Assembly (NCBI GenBank): GCA_018223415.1
Contig: JAGTTQ010000001.1
Coordinates: 242,153 to 306,152 of the forward strand
Origin: Eubacteriaceae bacterium Marseille-Q4139
GTDB taxonomy: Bacteria; Bacillota; Clostridia; Lachnospirales; Lachnospiraceae
Reading direction: 5' to 3'
Length of the DNA stretch: 64,000 nt
How positions within the stretch are numbered: position 1 is the first letter of the stretch; the number at the start of each line of letters is the position of its first letter. The notes beneath the pieces are model-generated. The model made no database searches. It saw only the letters and a program-made list of their open reading frames with translations, and was not told where the DNA came from. Below, in pieces: positions 1 to 8,872 of this stretch. The position numbers and the translations under genes were made by a program.

Positions 1-498
1 AAAAGAACTTCTGCCGAGAAAGAGATTGCCGTACAAGAGTATCTTTCTGGTCTTGGTTCACTACGTGATATTTGTAAAAAATATAAAATTTCCAGTACTC
101 GTACACTCAGGCAATGGATTGCGCTGTATAATGGTCATAAGGAACTGAAGGCTTCCAGAACAGGAGGATGTAGTCTTATGACCAAAGGAAGAAAAACAAC
201 GTTTGAAGAAAGAGTGGAAATTGCATCCTACTGCATTTCCCATGGCCATAACTATGCTGAAACATCAGAAAACTTTAAGGTGTCCTATCAGCAGGCACGA
301 AATTACACTATCAAATACGAAACAGGCGGAGTTCCTGCATTACAGGATAACCGCGGCAAAAGAAAATCGGAAGATTCTCTTACAGAGGTGGAAAAGCTTC
401 AAGCGGAGTTGAAACTGGAAAAAGCCAAACGGCAACGTGCAGAAATGGAGTTATCATTCTTAAAAAAATTAGAGGAAATCGAAAGGAGGCGGGGCTGA
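1..498 (+). CDS. IS3-family transposase OrfA (helix-turn-helix), 5' partial
   Basis: The frame is open from the first base of the window, so the true start lies upstream; the ATG at 178 is internal. The visible 165 residues contain two helix-turn-helix-like segments (one near 20-45, one after the internal Met, with 'EERVEIASYCISHGHNY') and a charged, coiled-coil-like tail (EKLQAELKLEKAKRQRAEME). This matches IS150-type OrfA, which binds the terminal repeats. The tail contains A7 at 462-468, read A-AAA-AAA in the zero frame, a standard slippery site for -1 frameshifting into orfB. Confidence 0.85.
   Translation, partial: KRTSAEKEIAVQEYLSGLGSLRDICKKYKISSTRTLRQWIALYNGHKELKASRTGGCSLMTKGRKTTFEERVEIASYCISHGHNYAETSENFKVSYQQARNYTIKYETGGVPALQDNRGKRKSEDSLTEVEKLQAELKLEKAKRQRAEMELSFLKKLEEIERRRG
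462..468 (+). promoter_or_regulatory. Programmed -1 frameshift slippery site (A7)
   Basis: Seven adenines positioned A-AAA-AAA in the orfA frame, before the orfA stop at 496-498. A -1 shift here enters the open orfB frame without a stop. Programmed slippage of this kind is established for IS3-family elements; here it is inferred from frame and position. Confidence 0.6.
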
Positions 499-1397
499 GC
501 CTGATCCGCCACGAGCATATCTATCAGGCTGTCAAAGAAGAACAGAAAGAACACGATTATCCGATACAGGCGCTTTGTAAGATTGGCGGTGTTTCAAGGG
601 CGGCTTATTACAAATGGCTGAACCATGAAATGTCAGAGAATGAACAGGAAAACCGAAAAATTGCGGAACTGATAGAAAAAATCCACATAGAATCACCTGA
701 TAAGGGTTATCGCAGAATCCGTGATGAGTTGGAGCGTTACCATGACATTGATGTAAATGATAAACGTGTTTTGCGCATCTGCCGGAAACTTGGTATCAAA
801 TCCACCATTAAATATGCAAACGATAGCTGTACAAGACAGGCTGCAAATCCACAGTACATAGCCGAAAATATCCTGAATCGTGAATTTACGGCAGAAGCTC
901 CGAATGAAAAGTGGTTGACCGATGTAACGGAATTTCATTACTATATCGGAAATGAAAAGCACAAGGTATATTTAAGTGCAATTCTTGACCTGTATGACCG
1001 AAGAATCGTATCCTACCGTATTGGAGACAGTAATAGTAATGCATTAGTGTTTGATACCTTTGATGATGCAGTCAAAGATAATCCTGATGCACATCCGATG
1101 TTTCACAGTGACAGAGGCTTTCAATACACCAATAGAGCCTTTCATGCAAAACTTGAAGCAGCAGGGATGATGCAGAGCATGTCCAGAGTAGCAAAGTGTA
1201 TCGATAATGGACCAATGGAAGGATTCTGGGGAATTCTAAAACGGGAGCGTTATTATGGTAAACGATTTATGGACAGAGAATCACTGGTGGTCATGATAGA
1301 GAAATATATCAATTACTATAACAACAGACGTTTGCAGAGGAAGCTTGGTATAGTAACACCAATGGAGAAACACGAAAAATATTTACAGGCAGCGTAA
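483..1397 (+). CDS. IS3-family transposase OrfB (DDE integrase)
   Basis: OrfB lies in the -1 frame relative to orfA and overlaps it. No ATG is present until 630, but coding sequence (HEHIYQAVKEEQ..., the HTH_21-type start) is clear from about 500, so translation probably comes from -1 slippage at A7 (462-468) to give OrfAB. Counting from the Met at 630, the catalytic triad is D98 (LTDVTEF), D161 (FHSDRGFQY) and E197 (GPMEGFW), with exactly 35 residues between the last two. The C-terminus has the usual YYNNRR..LG..TP motif. The frame is intact, so the element could be active if the left end is whole. Confidence 0.9.
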   Translation, partial: KEAGLSLIRHEHIYQAVKEEQKEHDYPIQALCKIGGVSRAAYYKWLNHEMSENEQENRKIAELIEKIHIESPDKGYRRIRDELERYHDIDVNDKRVLRICRKLGIKSTIKYANDSCTRQAANPQYIAENILNREFTAEAPNEKWLTDVTEFHYYIGNEKHKVYLSAILDLYDRRIVSYRIGDSNSNALVFDTFDDAVKDNPDAHPMFHSDRGFQYTNRAFHAKLEAAGMMQSMSRVAKCIDNGPMEGFWGILKRERYYGKRFMDRESLVVMIEKYINYYNNRRLQRKLGIVTPMEKHEKYLQAA

Positions 1398-1400
1398 AAA

Positions 1401-1440
1401 TCTGCCAGCAGGTGATACCTACTGGCAGAAAAAAATTATA
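1401..1440. terminator. Bidirectional intrinsic terminator at the IS right end
   Basis: Arms TCTGCCAG (1401-1408) and CTGGCAGA (1422-1429) enclose a second stem AGGT/ACCT (1410-1413/1417-1420) with a 3-nt loop. A T-run follows on the plus strand after an A-rich gap, and ATTTTT follows on the minus strand. It can end orfB transcripts, and also leftward transcripts of the 1516 gene that run into the element. Confidence 0.7.
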
Positions 1441-1450
1441 TTTTTTTGAT

Positions 1451-1475
1451 TGTCTACTTGACGGGAAGCAGTTCA
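1451..1475. repeat. Right terminal inverted repeat of the IS3-family element
   Basis: TGTCTACTTGACGG...CAGTTCA lies immediately after the terminator and ends in CA, as IS3 ends do. The matching left end is outside the window, so the boundary is inferred. Confidence 0.6.
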
Positions 1476-1515
1476 TAGCCGGCAGGCCGGGGCTTTTCTT
1501 AATTCTATGGGGCGA

Positions 1516-4500
1516 TTACTGCACCCAGATTCCATCGCTGTCTACATAGTCGTCACCGATCCATGCGCTCCGTTTCATGGCGCCGAAGCCTGCGCCTTCT
1601 TCTTCGCTAAAGTAGTACCAGTTTCCGCCGATCTGCTGCCAGCCCGTCATCATGTAGCCGCGCGTCCCGTCGGCAACCGGGTACAGGTAGTAGGTCTGGC
1701 CGCCGATTTCCAGCCAGCCGGTATCCATGCCGCCGTCGGCATTGAAATGATACCAGTTTACTGCTCCGTTATAGGAGAGGTAATGCCAGCCCTCCGATAC
1801 CATCTTTCCCTCTTCGGCATCGTTTTCACCAAAGTAGTACCAGATATCGCCGATGTACTGCCAGCCGGTCATCATCCGGCCTCTTGTGCCGTCAGAAGCG
1901 GGATTTAAGTAGTACCAGGAGCCGCCGCGGTTTAGCCAGCCCGTCATCATGTAGCCCTGCTCATCGAAGAAATACCAGTTCAGGGTTCCGTTGTACGGGA
2001 TCTGCTGCCATGTGTCGGTAAGGAGCGTGCCGTCCGGCTTTTGACACTTCCAGCCATTCTCGTCCTGGAGCCAGGAGGCGTCGGTGTAGGACGGCGTGGA
2101 GGTATCGTTTGGCCGGTAAACGGTTGTATGGCTGTTGTCGGAATCGTTGTCGGAGTCATTTCCGGAACTGCCGTTATTTCCGCTGTCTCCGCTGCTGCCC
2201 GGATTCTCAGGTGTATCCGGTTCGTCATAATCATCTCCGCCGGATAAGTCAAGACGGAAGTTCTGTGCCGTGCGCTTCAATTCCTTATCCCTGTCGCCGT
2301 CCACACGGAACTCAGCCGCTATGGTATTGGCGCCGCTTACGGTCTTGTTTTTAAAGGTCTGGCTCTTGATGGTGATGCGCGTACTGCCGGATTCCTTTTC
2401 ATAATCCACGCCGTCCGTCAGCTTTTCACCGTTTAACCAGAAGTCGATGAACTCATCGATGGTACCGGCGGAAACAAAGAGCTGATCCCTCGTGCTTGTC
2501 ACAACGAAATCATAGCTTCCCTCTGTGCTTTCCTTACCAAGCGGAGTCTCGATGAGGTAGCCTTCATCGGTTTCCATGTAAACATTTTCGTTTGTATTCT
2601 CATTGACGGTCAGTACAAACTCGGCTGTCGACGGAACAAATTCCTTCCGGTTAAAGTCTGCTGTCACCGTGATCGGGAATTCCCCGGTTTCCTGGGGCAC
2701 GCCGTAAATCTCGCCCGTCGAGGTATTGAACGTCACTCCGTCGGGCAATGTGCCTTCCAGGCTGTACGACACTTTGATCCAGTCAGAATGGATGTTGCTT
2801 GTGTCGATCATGAAGGAATAGGGGACAAACTTCACGCCGTCTGCCAGGCTTTCCGTTGTAATCTCCGGATTTCCTGCAAAACCCTGAAGCTCAATGAGCA
2901 CGTCCTCCTGGCCGTCTGCGGAGATCTTTAAGGTTCCGCTGATCTCACCTTCGCCGTCCGGTACAAGGCGTACTTTTGCCAGGTTCGCCATGCTGCTTGT
3001 GGAGACAGATTCAAATGCCTCCAGCGTTTCATTGTTTTCGCCTCCGATATTCCAGTAGTCGTCGAGTTTTACATGCGTGGCGTCAATTAACTCTGCCTTT
3101 AAGCCGGTGAGCGCCTCGCTTCCGATGTTGGCAACCAGGATATCATGGCGGTTGTCATAGTAATCTGTCAGGAAAACTTCCCTTGTGTCAGGGCCGTTGA
3201 CAAAGAGCTTCGGGCCCTGTTCTTTCTTTGCGAAGGTGACGAAATACTGTCTTTCCGTGTCACCAAGCGTTGCCTTATATGTGACTGTTCCATCGGAAAA
3301 ATCGTTTTCTGTCTGGCCGGAAATCTGCTCCGTTCCGCTGTGGACGCGGACATCGGCTCCGGCGTAGAAATATGGTACCAGATGGGCCAGATCTGCATCT
3401 TCATCCAGAATGAAGCCGGTCTGGTAGCCCATGTCATAGTAGGTGTCCATATCTGGCTCAACCATCCAGGAGGTGTATTTTTTTACGCTGTTAATCATAA
3501 AATATATATCTTCCGGCGCTGTCTCATAAAGCCAGATCGAATGGTGGTGTCTGATCCCATCCTCTAAGAATACGGTCATCTCGAAAAAGGGCGTCTCACC
3601 GAAGTCTATTGCATATCCATAAGGAGCGGAATCCGTATCGGACGGGAGTATCTGATCCGTAATATCCTCTGCGCCAAGTGCCTCTGCCGACGCAATGGAT
3701 TCATATGCTCCCTTCACAACCTTTTCAACACCAGTTCCATCCTTCAGCACATAATAGTAGGTAGCATTTTCCGGATACCCTGCTTCCAGATAAAAGTAAT
3801 TGTTATAGTTTGAATACTGATAAGCTACATTTCCTCTTTCAGCCCGAAAGATCATCTTATTGATTCCGCCGCCGCTATAATAAGAGCGTTCGCCGACATC
3901 TTTCATGGTTCCGTTTTCATAAGCCAGAATTCTTCCCTCAGCCTGAACGGACTCTTTCTCGACTGTCACAACGACTCCGAAATATCCAAGTACCGCTCCC
4001 TTTTCTTTGTCTGAAAATACGAAGCAGAAAACATTATCCCCTATGAAATCCTCCGGGATGCTGTCGAAGGTTGCAAGATAATCTTCCTCATTCCCATTCA
4101 GAACTACATCCGTAATGGCACCCGTAAGGTCGGCTCCGTTTCGATAGTAATCCAGGAAATTTTCCATAGGATAGACATCAATCTGGAAGCCTTCTGCATC
4201 TCCGTCTATCTCTGCGTTGAAAACAAGGGAGTATTCATCTCCCTCTTCGTACTCAGAATCGATGCAGGTAAGCCAGGTCATTTGAATATCCGTGTCCGGT
4301 ACTTTCCCGAGCCTTTCCCATAAAACGTCATCCGGCCAGATATCTCCCTGACTTGTCGGCTGGTACATCATCGGATTCTTAAGATCGACCGTTATATTAT
4401 TGTAATAAGCACGGATGCTGTAAAAGGTACCGCAAACCTGACGCTCACTGTCCTCTGCAATCAGGTAAAAATCACGGTAAGGGGAGGATGTACTCAAATC

Positions 4501-5253
4501 TACGGTCTCGTTCCGCTCCTTCAGATGATATGTCCAGTCACCATTATAGTCGTACCAGACAAGCTTTGCATCCTCCGGGATCTCGATGGGCTCTCCGGCA
4601 GCATCCGTAAGAAGCGTAAGGATCGTCTCCAAAGGCATTGCAGAAAGTTCATCACTTGAATATTCTCCCAAGAAAAGGCTGGCATCGGCTCTGTCAAAAT
4701 CAATTACGACCTGCACATGATAGCGGATATTGCCTGGATCAAGCTGCTTTCCGCTGCCGACAATCATTTCCATCTCATAAGACCAGTTATAACTGGAACT
4801 GTAATATTCCGGCCGCATGTCCAAAACTACATCCCGATCCTGGAGACGGTACTCATCTTCAAGGACATTGCCATTCTCGTCCCGAAGGTACGTCCACACG
4901 ATGTTGGCCTCTTCCGGAATTTCAACAGGATCTCCGTTTTCATCCACCATCATGTCCAAAAGATCTTTTAATGGCACGGCGCTCAGCTCTTCTTCCGAAT
5001 AAAAATTCAGAGTAAGCGTCGCCTCCCTCTCCTCCAACGGCAGCAGCGACATCACCGAGATCCCTGCATTGGAAGCCGTCGCCACCCGGTCGCTTTCCGA
5101 TGCGTTGGAATCGGTTGCTGTCCGGGGTTTCCCGCCAACAGCGCCGCCCGCATCGGGCACGGCGCCGAGCACTGTCATTCCCGGCTGTGTCAGAAGCGCC
5201 GCGCTAAGGAACGCCGCCAGGAATCTTGAGAATTTTCGTCTGTGTTTTCTCAA
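1516..5253 (-). CDS. Large secreted cell-wall-binding repeat protein with Ig-like domain
   Basis: A 1245-residue surface protein. A signal peptide is visible at 1-31 (RKHRRKFSR, then a hydrophobic stretch ending near VLGA). The long middle part is not recognised, except for a putative Ig (He_PIG-type) segment around 850-915 (LPDGVTFNTSTGEIYGVP). A flexible D/G/S/N-rich linker precedes about 165 C-terminal residues of aromatic repeats (WYYLNP, MMTGWQ.IG..WYYF), typical of choline/glucan-type cell-wall-binding repeats. The start lies 2 bp after the kinase gene stop, so the two are probably co-transcribed, and the protein may be an effector or partner of the kinase and Tad system. The IS copy sits just behind its stop codon. 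The anchoring role is inferred; the middle region has no assigned function. Confidence 0.8.
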   Translation of the reverse strand: MRKHRRKFSRFLAAFLSAALLTQPGMTVLGAVPDAGGAVGGKPRTATDSNASESDRVATASNAGISVMSLLPLEEREATLTLNFYSEEELSAVPLKDLLDMMVDENGDPVEIPEEANIVWTYLRDENGNVLEDEYRLQDRDVVLDMRPEYYSSSYNWSYEMEMIVGSGKQLDPGNIRYHVQVVIDFDRADASLFLGEYSSDELSAMPLETILTLLTDAAGEPIEIPEDAKLVWYDYNGDWTYHLKERNETVDLSTSSPYRDFYLIAEDSERQVCGTFYSIRAYYNNITVDLKNPMMYQPTSQGDIWPDDVLWERLGKVPDTDIQMTWLTCIDSEYEEGDEYSLVFNAEIDGDAEGFQIDVYPMENFLDYYRNGADLTGAITDVVLNGNEEDYLATFDSIPEDFIGDNVFCFVFSDKEKGAVLGYFGVVVTVEKESVQAEGRILAYENGTMKDVGERSYYSGGGINKMIFRAERGNVAYQYSNYNNYFYLEAGYPENATYYYVLKDGTGVEKVVKGAYESIASAEALGAEDITDQILPSDTDSAPYGYAIDFGETPFFEMTVFLEDGIRHHHSIWLYETAPEDIYFMINSVKKYTSWMVEPDMDTYYDMGYQTGFILDEDADLAHLVPYFYAGADVRVHSGTEQISGQTENDFSDGTVTYKATLGDTERQYFVTFAKKEQGPKLFVNGPDTREVFLTDYYDNRHDILVANIGSEALTGLKAELIDATHVKLDDYWNIGGENNETLEAFESVSTSSMANLAKVRLVPDGEGEISGTLKISADGQEDVLIELQGFAGNPEITTESLADGVKFVPYSFMIDTSNIHSDWIKVSYSLEGTLPDGVTFNTSTGEIYGVPQETGEFPITVTADFNRKEFVPSTAEFVLTVNENTNENVYMETDEGYLIETPLGKESTEGSYDFVVTSTRDQLFVSAGTIDEFIDFWLNGEKLTDGVDYEKESGSTRITIKSQTFKNKTVSGANTIAAEFRVDGDRDKELKRTAQNFRLDLSGGDDYDEPDTPENPGSSGDSGNNGSSGNDSDNDSDNSHTTVYRPNDTSTPSYTDASWLQDENGWKCQKPDGTLLTDTWQQIPYNGTLNWYFFDEQGYMMTGWLNRGGSWYYLNPASDGTRGRMMTGWQYIGDIWYYFGENDAEEGKMVSEGWHYLSYNGAVNWYHFNADGGMDTGWLEIGGQTYYLYPVADGTRGYMMTGWQQIGGNWYYFSEEEGAGFGAMKRSAWIGDDYVDSDGIWVQ

Positions 5254-5255
5254 TT

Positions 5256-8153
5256 CTACTCTCCTCCTGTCTTATTTTGAGCCGTTTGAATCAGCTCGTT
5301 TAAATTGTAAATGCGGGATTCCCGCAAATTACCGGTTGGATAATCGAATAAGAGCGTTTCGCCCATGACGTCGCTAAGATACGGAAGCTCGGCCAGCACC
5401 TCGCAGCTTTCATTTAAAAGCTGGCCGTAATACTCACCGTCTGCCGTCACATACTGCGTCACCACATAGTCCCCGGCCTGAGTCACATAGGTGAGGTACG
5501 CGTCCTGCGCCAGTTCCTTTATGAGCCTGCCGCTCTCCTTATCGTAAGCGGCCGGCGTCCCGTGAAGCGGGGATTCGATCCGCAGACGGTCGGTGTAAAA
5601 CTCTTCAAAAAGCGTGGAGTCCGGCTTTTCTCCCATGGTTTCGGATAAAAGCGCCCCGTCGGCCGCATCGTAGGAGATAACTTTTCCATCGTTATAGTAA
5701 ACGTCCAGCCTGGAAGCTTCGCCATCCCGGACAAACTGCTGGTCGAAGACCTCCTCTGCATCCGGAATCTCCGTCTCCGAAATCAGCGTCCCGTCCGCCA
5801 AAAATAAGTAAAATTTATCATACCGAAACAGCATGACCGTCTTTTTATCGGCGCTGATCCTGGCTTCGTCATGGGGGATGGACGGGTCATAGGAAAAAAC
5901 CTCCGCCTCCGGATGGCTCTCATACCGCAGAATCTGTACGAGAGGCGTATCGCGGCTTCCGACAACGGCCATTCGGCCTGCAATCCCCAAAAGCTCGCTT
6001 CCGTATTCCTTCCGGAAGCTTTCCGTAAGGGATGCGTTCCTGTCGAAAAACTGAAGCCCCTGTTCCGTCGCAATGACCGTGTGGCTGTCGCTTCCCGCAA
6101 AGCTCAGGATGTTTTCCGGCGTCGTCACAAGCGGCGTCTGGTCTCCCGTGACCGGGTCGATCTGCACCAGGAGATTTTCTGTCTGGACATAAATCCCTGT
6201 CTCATCCGCCTGCACATGGAAGGCGCTTTTTGATTCAAAGCCGCCGGTCTGAACAAGCTCCTCCATATCGATGACGGCAAAAACCGAAGATCCGTCTCCC
6301 GTGCCGGAAAACGCAAAGTATTTTCCGAAAAAGCCGCCCTCAAAATGGGTAAAGCCGGAATCTGCCTCAAAAAGCTCCAGATCACGCCCTTCTCCCGCGA
6401 GGTCATAGACCTTCAAAGAGCCGTCCGAAAAGCTGACTCCAAGGAGCGTGCCGTCGGCGTTCAGGGAAAGCAGGTTGTCGTTGGGGTTTGCAAAGCTGTC
6501 GTTGACCGCAGCGCTCTGGCTCTTTCCCTCAAAATCAATGCCGGCTATTTTCGTTCCGTCCGCCGTATCGTAGACGGCCGCCGACGGCTCATCCCGGTAA
6601 ACGGCGGCTGCCCTCGTCCCATCGGCAGAAACTGCGATGGCCGTCGCCATCTCCCCTGTCCATACCGTTTTTTCGTCCTTTAAGCTGTATGCGGAAATTC
6701 CCTGGCTTCCGGCATAGAGGATTTCTTCCTCATTCACGTACCGAACCTCGGAGAGCGCCGAGCTTTCCGTTTCCAATGTCTTAAGAATATCCGCCGTCTC
6801 CGTATCGATAATGGCCGTCCCGCCGGAATATACGCAGGCCGCCGTTTTTCCCTCCGGCGACAGCTTAAGAAAAAGCGGTGCCGAAGGAAGCTTGGCATAC
6901 CGGAAGGTCTGGAACCCGTCCGCAAGGTCATAGACGCCGAGGGCATCCGTCAGGGCCTTTTGAACCTCCGGAAGGTACGGAGGCGTAAAAGGGCCCGTCT
7001 CAGCCGGCAGCGCCTCCAGCGCATACGCCACGGCCTGTTTTCTGTCGCCGGATTCTAAGGCATTCCCGGAATACTCCGAAAGCTTTAACCAGCTTTCCGT
7101 TGTCTCCATCTGCTTTAACCCGACAAAGGCCGCCGCTGCCCCGCCTGCAAGGAAAAGGGAAAGGACCCCGACGCCTGCGAGGCGGACGGCTTTTAAGCGC
7201 CTGACTCTGGGATCCCGCTCCCGGATCTTTAAAAGATCGTCGAGCATCTCCTCCGCCGTCTGGTAGCGGAGGTCGGGATTGGGGTTCATGGCCTTCGTGA
7301 TGATTTTCACCACAAGGGGGCTGAATTCCTTTTTGGAAAGCGGCACAACCTCCGTCGCGTTCCTGGCCGGACGGACACCGCTCATCAGGTGATACAGGGT
7401 CGCCCCGGTGCTGTAAATATCGGAGCGGACATCAGGGACGACGATCCGCTTCCTCGCAGACGAGCTGCTCTCTGATTTTACGGAAACAGCCGCTTCCTCT
7501 TCCGTCAGCGTCCTGTCCACGGACACGGCCTCTGTCTCGTCGTTTTCCCCGCCGCCAAGGACATCCGTCGCCCCTTCGGTGTTTACGGTCTCCGAATCCG
7601 AGGAAAAATCAATGCCGTAATGCTCCGGCGACGCGTATCCGGCGCTGCACCCGATGATATTCGTCTCCCCGAGCGCCAGCGCGATGTTAAAGTCGATGAG
7701 GCAGACCGTATTGTCCGTCCGCCGCATCAGATTTGCCGGCTTGATGTCGCTGTGGACAAAGCCGCGGGGCGGCGTGCCGTGAACCGGCTTATGGAGGTAA
7801 CAGAGCGCCTCCAAAAGCTCTTTTCCCCACTCAAGTACCTGCGCCTGGGGGAATTTCTCTCCCCTTTTTAGCGGCTTATCCAGGCTCTCCCCTTCGATAT
7901 ATTCCATGACGGTGACGACCTTCTCGTTTTCTGCAAAAAAGTCGTAGACCGCAGGGATGTTGGGGTGCTTTAAATCCTTTAAAATGTCGACCTCGCGGCG
8001 GAGAAGCTCTGTCCGCGTCGTGATCTTCCGCTTGTCAATCTTTAAGACGACCTGCTTTGCAAGGCGCATGTCTTCTGCCAGGAACACGCTCCCGCCGCCT
8101 CCGGCGCCAAGTTTTTTGATGATTTCATATCTCGATGCTGCAATCTCTGACAT
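5256..8153 (-). CDS. Membrane Ser/Thr protein kinase with C-terminal propeller-like ectodomain
   Basis: A 965-residue PknB/Hanks-type kinase. Residues about 8-310 form the kinase: glycine loop (GAGGGG, 16-21), lysine K38 (VVLKID), catalytic HSD (134-136) followed by IKPAN, metal-binding DFN (154-156) in place of DFG, and ASPEHYG near 174-180. An acidic, Ser/Thr-rich insert of about 60 residues (181-240) lies between the activation segment and helix F. One membrane helix lies at about 325-346. The outer part has repeated [IV]YD/D.TxG-like segments resembling WD/PQQ-type beta-propeller repeats. It lies between the 49-residue membrane protein and the wall-binding protein, with a PP2C phosphatase and an FHA protein close by, so it is probably the writer of a phospho-signalling set. 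The ligand is unknown. Confidence 0.88.
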   Translation of the reverse strand: MSEIAASRYEIIKKLGAGGGGSVFLAEDMRLAKQVVLKIDKRKITTRTELLRREVDILKDLKHPNIPAVYDFFAENEKVVTVMEYIEGESLDKPLKRGEKFPQAQVLEWGKELLEALCYLHKPVHGTPPRGFVHSDIKPANLMRRTDNTVCLIDFNIALALGETNIIGCSAGYASPEHYGIDFSSDSETVNTEGATDVLGGGENDETEAVSVDRTLTEEEAAVSVKSESSSSARKRIVVPDVRSDIYSTGATLYHLMSGVRPARNATEVVPLSKKEFSPLVVKIITKAMNPNPDLRYQTAEEMLDDLLKIRERDPRVRRLKAVRLAGVGVLSLFLAGGAAAAFVGLKQMETTESWLKLSEYSGNALESGDRKQAVAYALEALPAETGPFTPPYLPEVQKALTDALGVYDLADGFQTFRYAKLPSAPLFLKLSPEGKTAACVYSGGTAIIDTETADILKTLETESSALSEVRYVNEEEILYAGSQGISAYSLKDEKTVWTGEMATAIAVSADGTRAAAVYRDEPSAAVYDTADGTKIAGIDFEGKSQSAAVNDSFANPNDNLLSLNADGTLLGVSFSDGSLKVYDLAGEGRDLELFEADSGFTHFEGGFFGKYFAFSGTGDGSSVFAVIDMEELVQTGGFESKSAFHVQADETGIYVQTENLLVQIDPVTGDQTPLVTTPENILSFAGSDSHTVIATEQGLQFFDRNASLTESFRKEYGSELLGIAGRMAVVGSRDTPLVQILRYESHPEAEVFSYDPSIPHDEARISADKKTVMLFRYDKFYLFLADGTLISETEIPDAEEVFDQQFVRDGEASRLDVYYNDGKVISYDAADGALLSETMGEKPDSTLFEEFYTDRLRIESPLHGTPAAYDKESGRLIKELAQDAYLTYVTQAGDYVVTQYVTADGEYYGQLLNESCEVLAELPYLSDVMGETLLFDYPTGNLRESRIYNLNELIQTAQNKTGGE

Positions 8154-8162
8154 GGCACTCCC

Positions 8163-8312
8163 CTACTTTTTTTTTTTCCTCTTTCCGTATTCCTCGTCCA
8201 GCTTGAGATCCAGGCGCATTTTTATGACCTGGATGACACATAGAAAAATAAGAAGGACGGCAAGGGAAACGGCTGTTACGGCGATGCCGCCGTAAAACAT
8301 AAGCTCTCCCAT
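8163..8312 (-). CDS. Small single-pass membrane protein (49 aa)
   Basis: I chose the ATG at 8312 because GAGAGGAG stands 6 nt upstream; a longer in-frame reading exists but has no ribosome site. The product starts MGELMFYGG, has one hydrophobic helix (about residues 8-31) and ends in a basic tail (EEYGKRKKKK). It lies 9 bp ahead of the kinase gene and is probably translated from the same mRNA. Function unknown; a small partner or regulator of the kinase or pilus machinery is possible but not shown. Confidence 0.6.
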   Translation of the reverse strand: MGELMFYGGIAVTAVSLAVLLIFLCVIQVIKMRLDLKLDEEYGKRKKKK

Positions 8313-8347
8313 GGTTTTCTCCTCTCTCAGTCCATTCTTCCGCACTC

Positions 8348-8376
8348 TTGACTTTCCCCGCATGTTTCCGTAAGAT
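8348..8376 (+). promoter_or_regulatory. Sigma-A promoter of the methylase-domain gene
   Basis: TTGACT (8348-8353), 17-bp spacer, TAAGAT (8371-8376), about 28 bp before the start codon at 8404. Confidence 0.6.
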
Positions 8377-8403
8377 AGAACCCAGAAAAACGAAAGAGGG
8401 GAA

Positions 8404-8865
8404 ATGAGCATGACATCGTTTCAATTTGCAGTTCTTTTTTTCTGCACGCTTTGCTTCGGAAGCATCATCGGCGCCTATTTTACGACGGCCGAATACCGGA
8501 TCCAAAACGGCCTGCCCTTAATCACCAGGAAATGTTACTGTCCAAGCTGCTCCCATGTGCTGACGGCTGTCCACCAGATTCCCCTCGTGGGCTTTTTTCT
8601 CCTTCGCGGCCGGTGCCATTACTGCCATGCGCCGATCCCTGTCCGCTATCCGCTCATCGAAGGCGGGTTCCTCGCAGGCTACGGGCTTTCTTTCCTGCTT
8701 CTTTTCCGGCACCCGGTTCTTCTCTCCGCCCTTTGGCTTTCTGCCCTGTGGCTTCTTCTTATTTTCCGCTGCCGGCGCCGCCATCACGGACTCCTGAAAG
8801 GGCTCCTTATTTTCTCGGCCTATCATCTTGTCTACGGCCTGCTCCTTTTCGCCATCCTCTCTTAA
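8404..8865 (+). CDS. Stand-alone prepilin-methylase-type domain protein (PilD N-terminal domain)
   Basis: A 153-residue hydrophobic protein matching the N-terminal (DiS_P_DiS) domain of type IV prepilin peptidase/N-methyltransferases: two CxxC pairs (C46/C49, C71/C74), the linking IPLVGFFLLRGRC segment, and the IPVRYPLIE motif. The peptidase half with its two aspartates is absent; the protein ends after about three more membrane helices. A separate A24 peptidase is encoded at 12434. The gene has its own promoter and runs against the surrounding tad/kinase genes. It may methylate or help process pilins, or be a relic. Full-length PilD has about 250 residues. Confidence 0.8.
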   Translation: MSMTSFQFAVLFFCTLCFGSIIGAYFTTAEYRIQNGLPLITRKCYCPSCSHVLTAVHQIPLVGFFLLRGRCHYCHAPIPVRYPLIEGGFLAGYGLSFLLLFRHPVLLSALWLSALWLLLIFRCRRRHHGLLKGLLIFSAYHLVYGLLLFAILS

Positions 8866-8872
8866 ATGGCTG

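Larger units (their letters stand above)
1..1475 (+). mobile_element. IS3-family insertion sequence (IS150-like), left end outside window
   Basis: The segment carries orfA and orfB in the overlapping arrangement of the IS3 family, with a DD(35)E transposase. The right end is read as the terminal repeat at 1451-1475, which ends in ...CAGTTCA; IS3 elements usually end in CA. The left repeat lies outside the window, so the element is incomplete here and target duplication cannot be checked. It sits 40 bp behind the stop codon of the leftward surface-protein gene at 1516. Confidence 0.9.

Noticed and set aside
1507..1908. 133-residue plus-strand ORF at the 3' end of the surface-protein gene
   Set aside because: It mirrors the repeat-coding region on the opposite strand and simply reflects its periodic sequence.
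1636..2010. Repeated DNA in the 3' part of the surface-protein gene as a possible CRISPR or tandem-repeat array
   Set aside because: The periodicity is explained by the protein's wall-binding repeats; units diverge at the DNA level and there are no unique spacers between identical repeats.
8125..8505. 126-residue minus-strand ORF near the kinase start
   Set aside because: It overlaps the kinase start, the small membrane-protein gene and the methylase-domain gene, with no motif or ribosome site.
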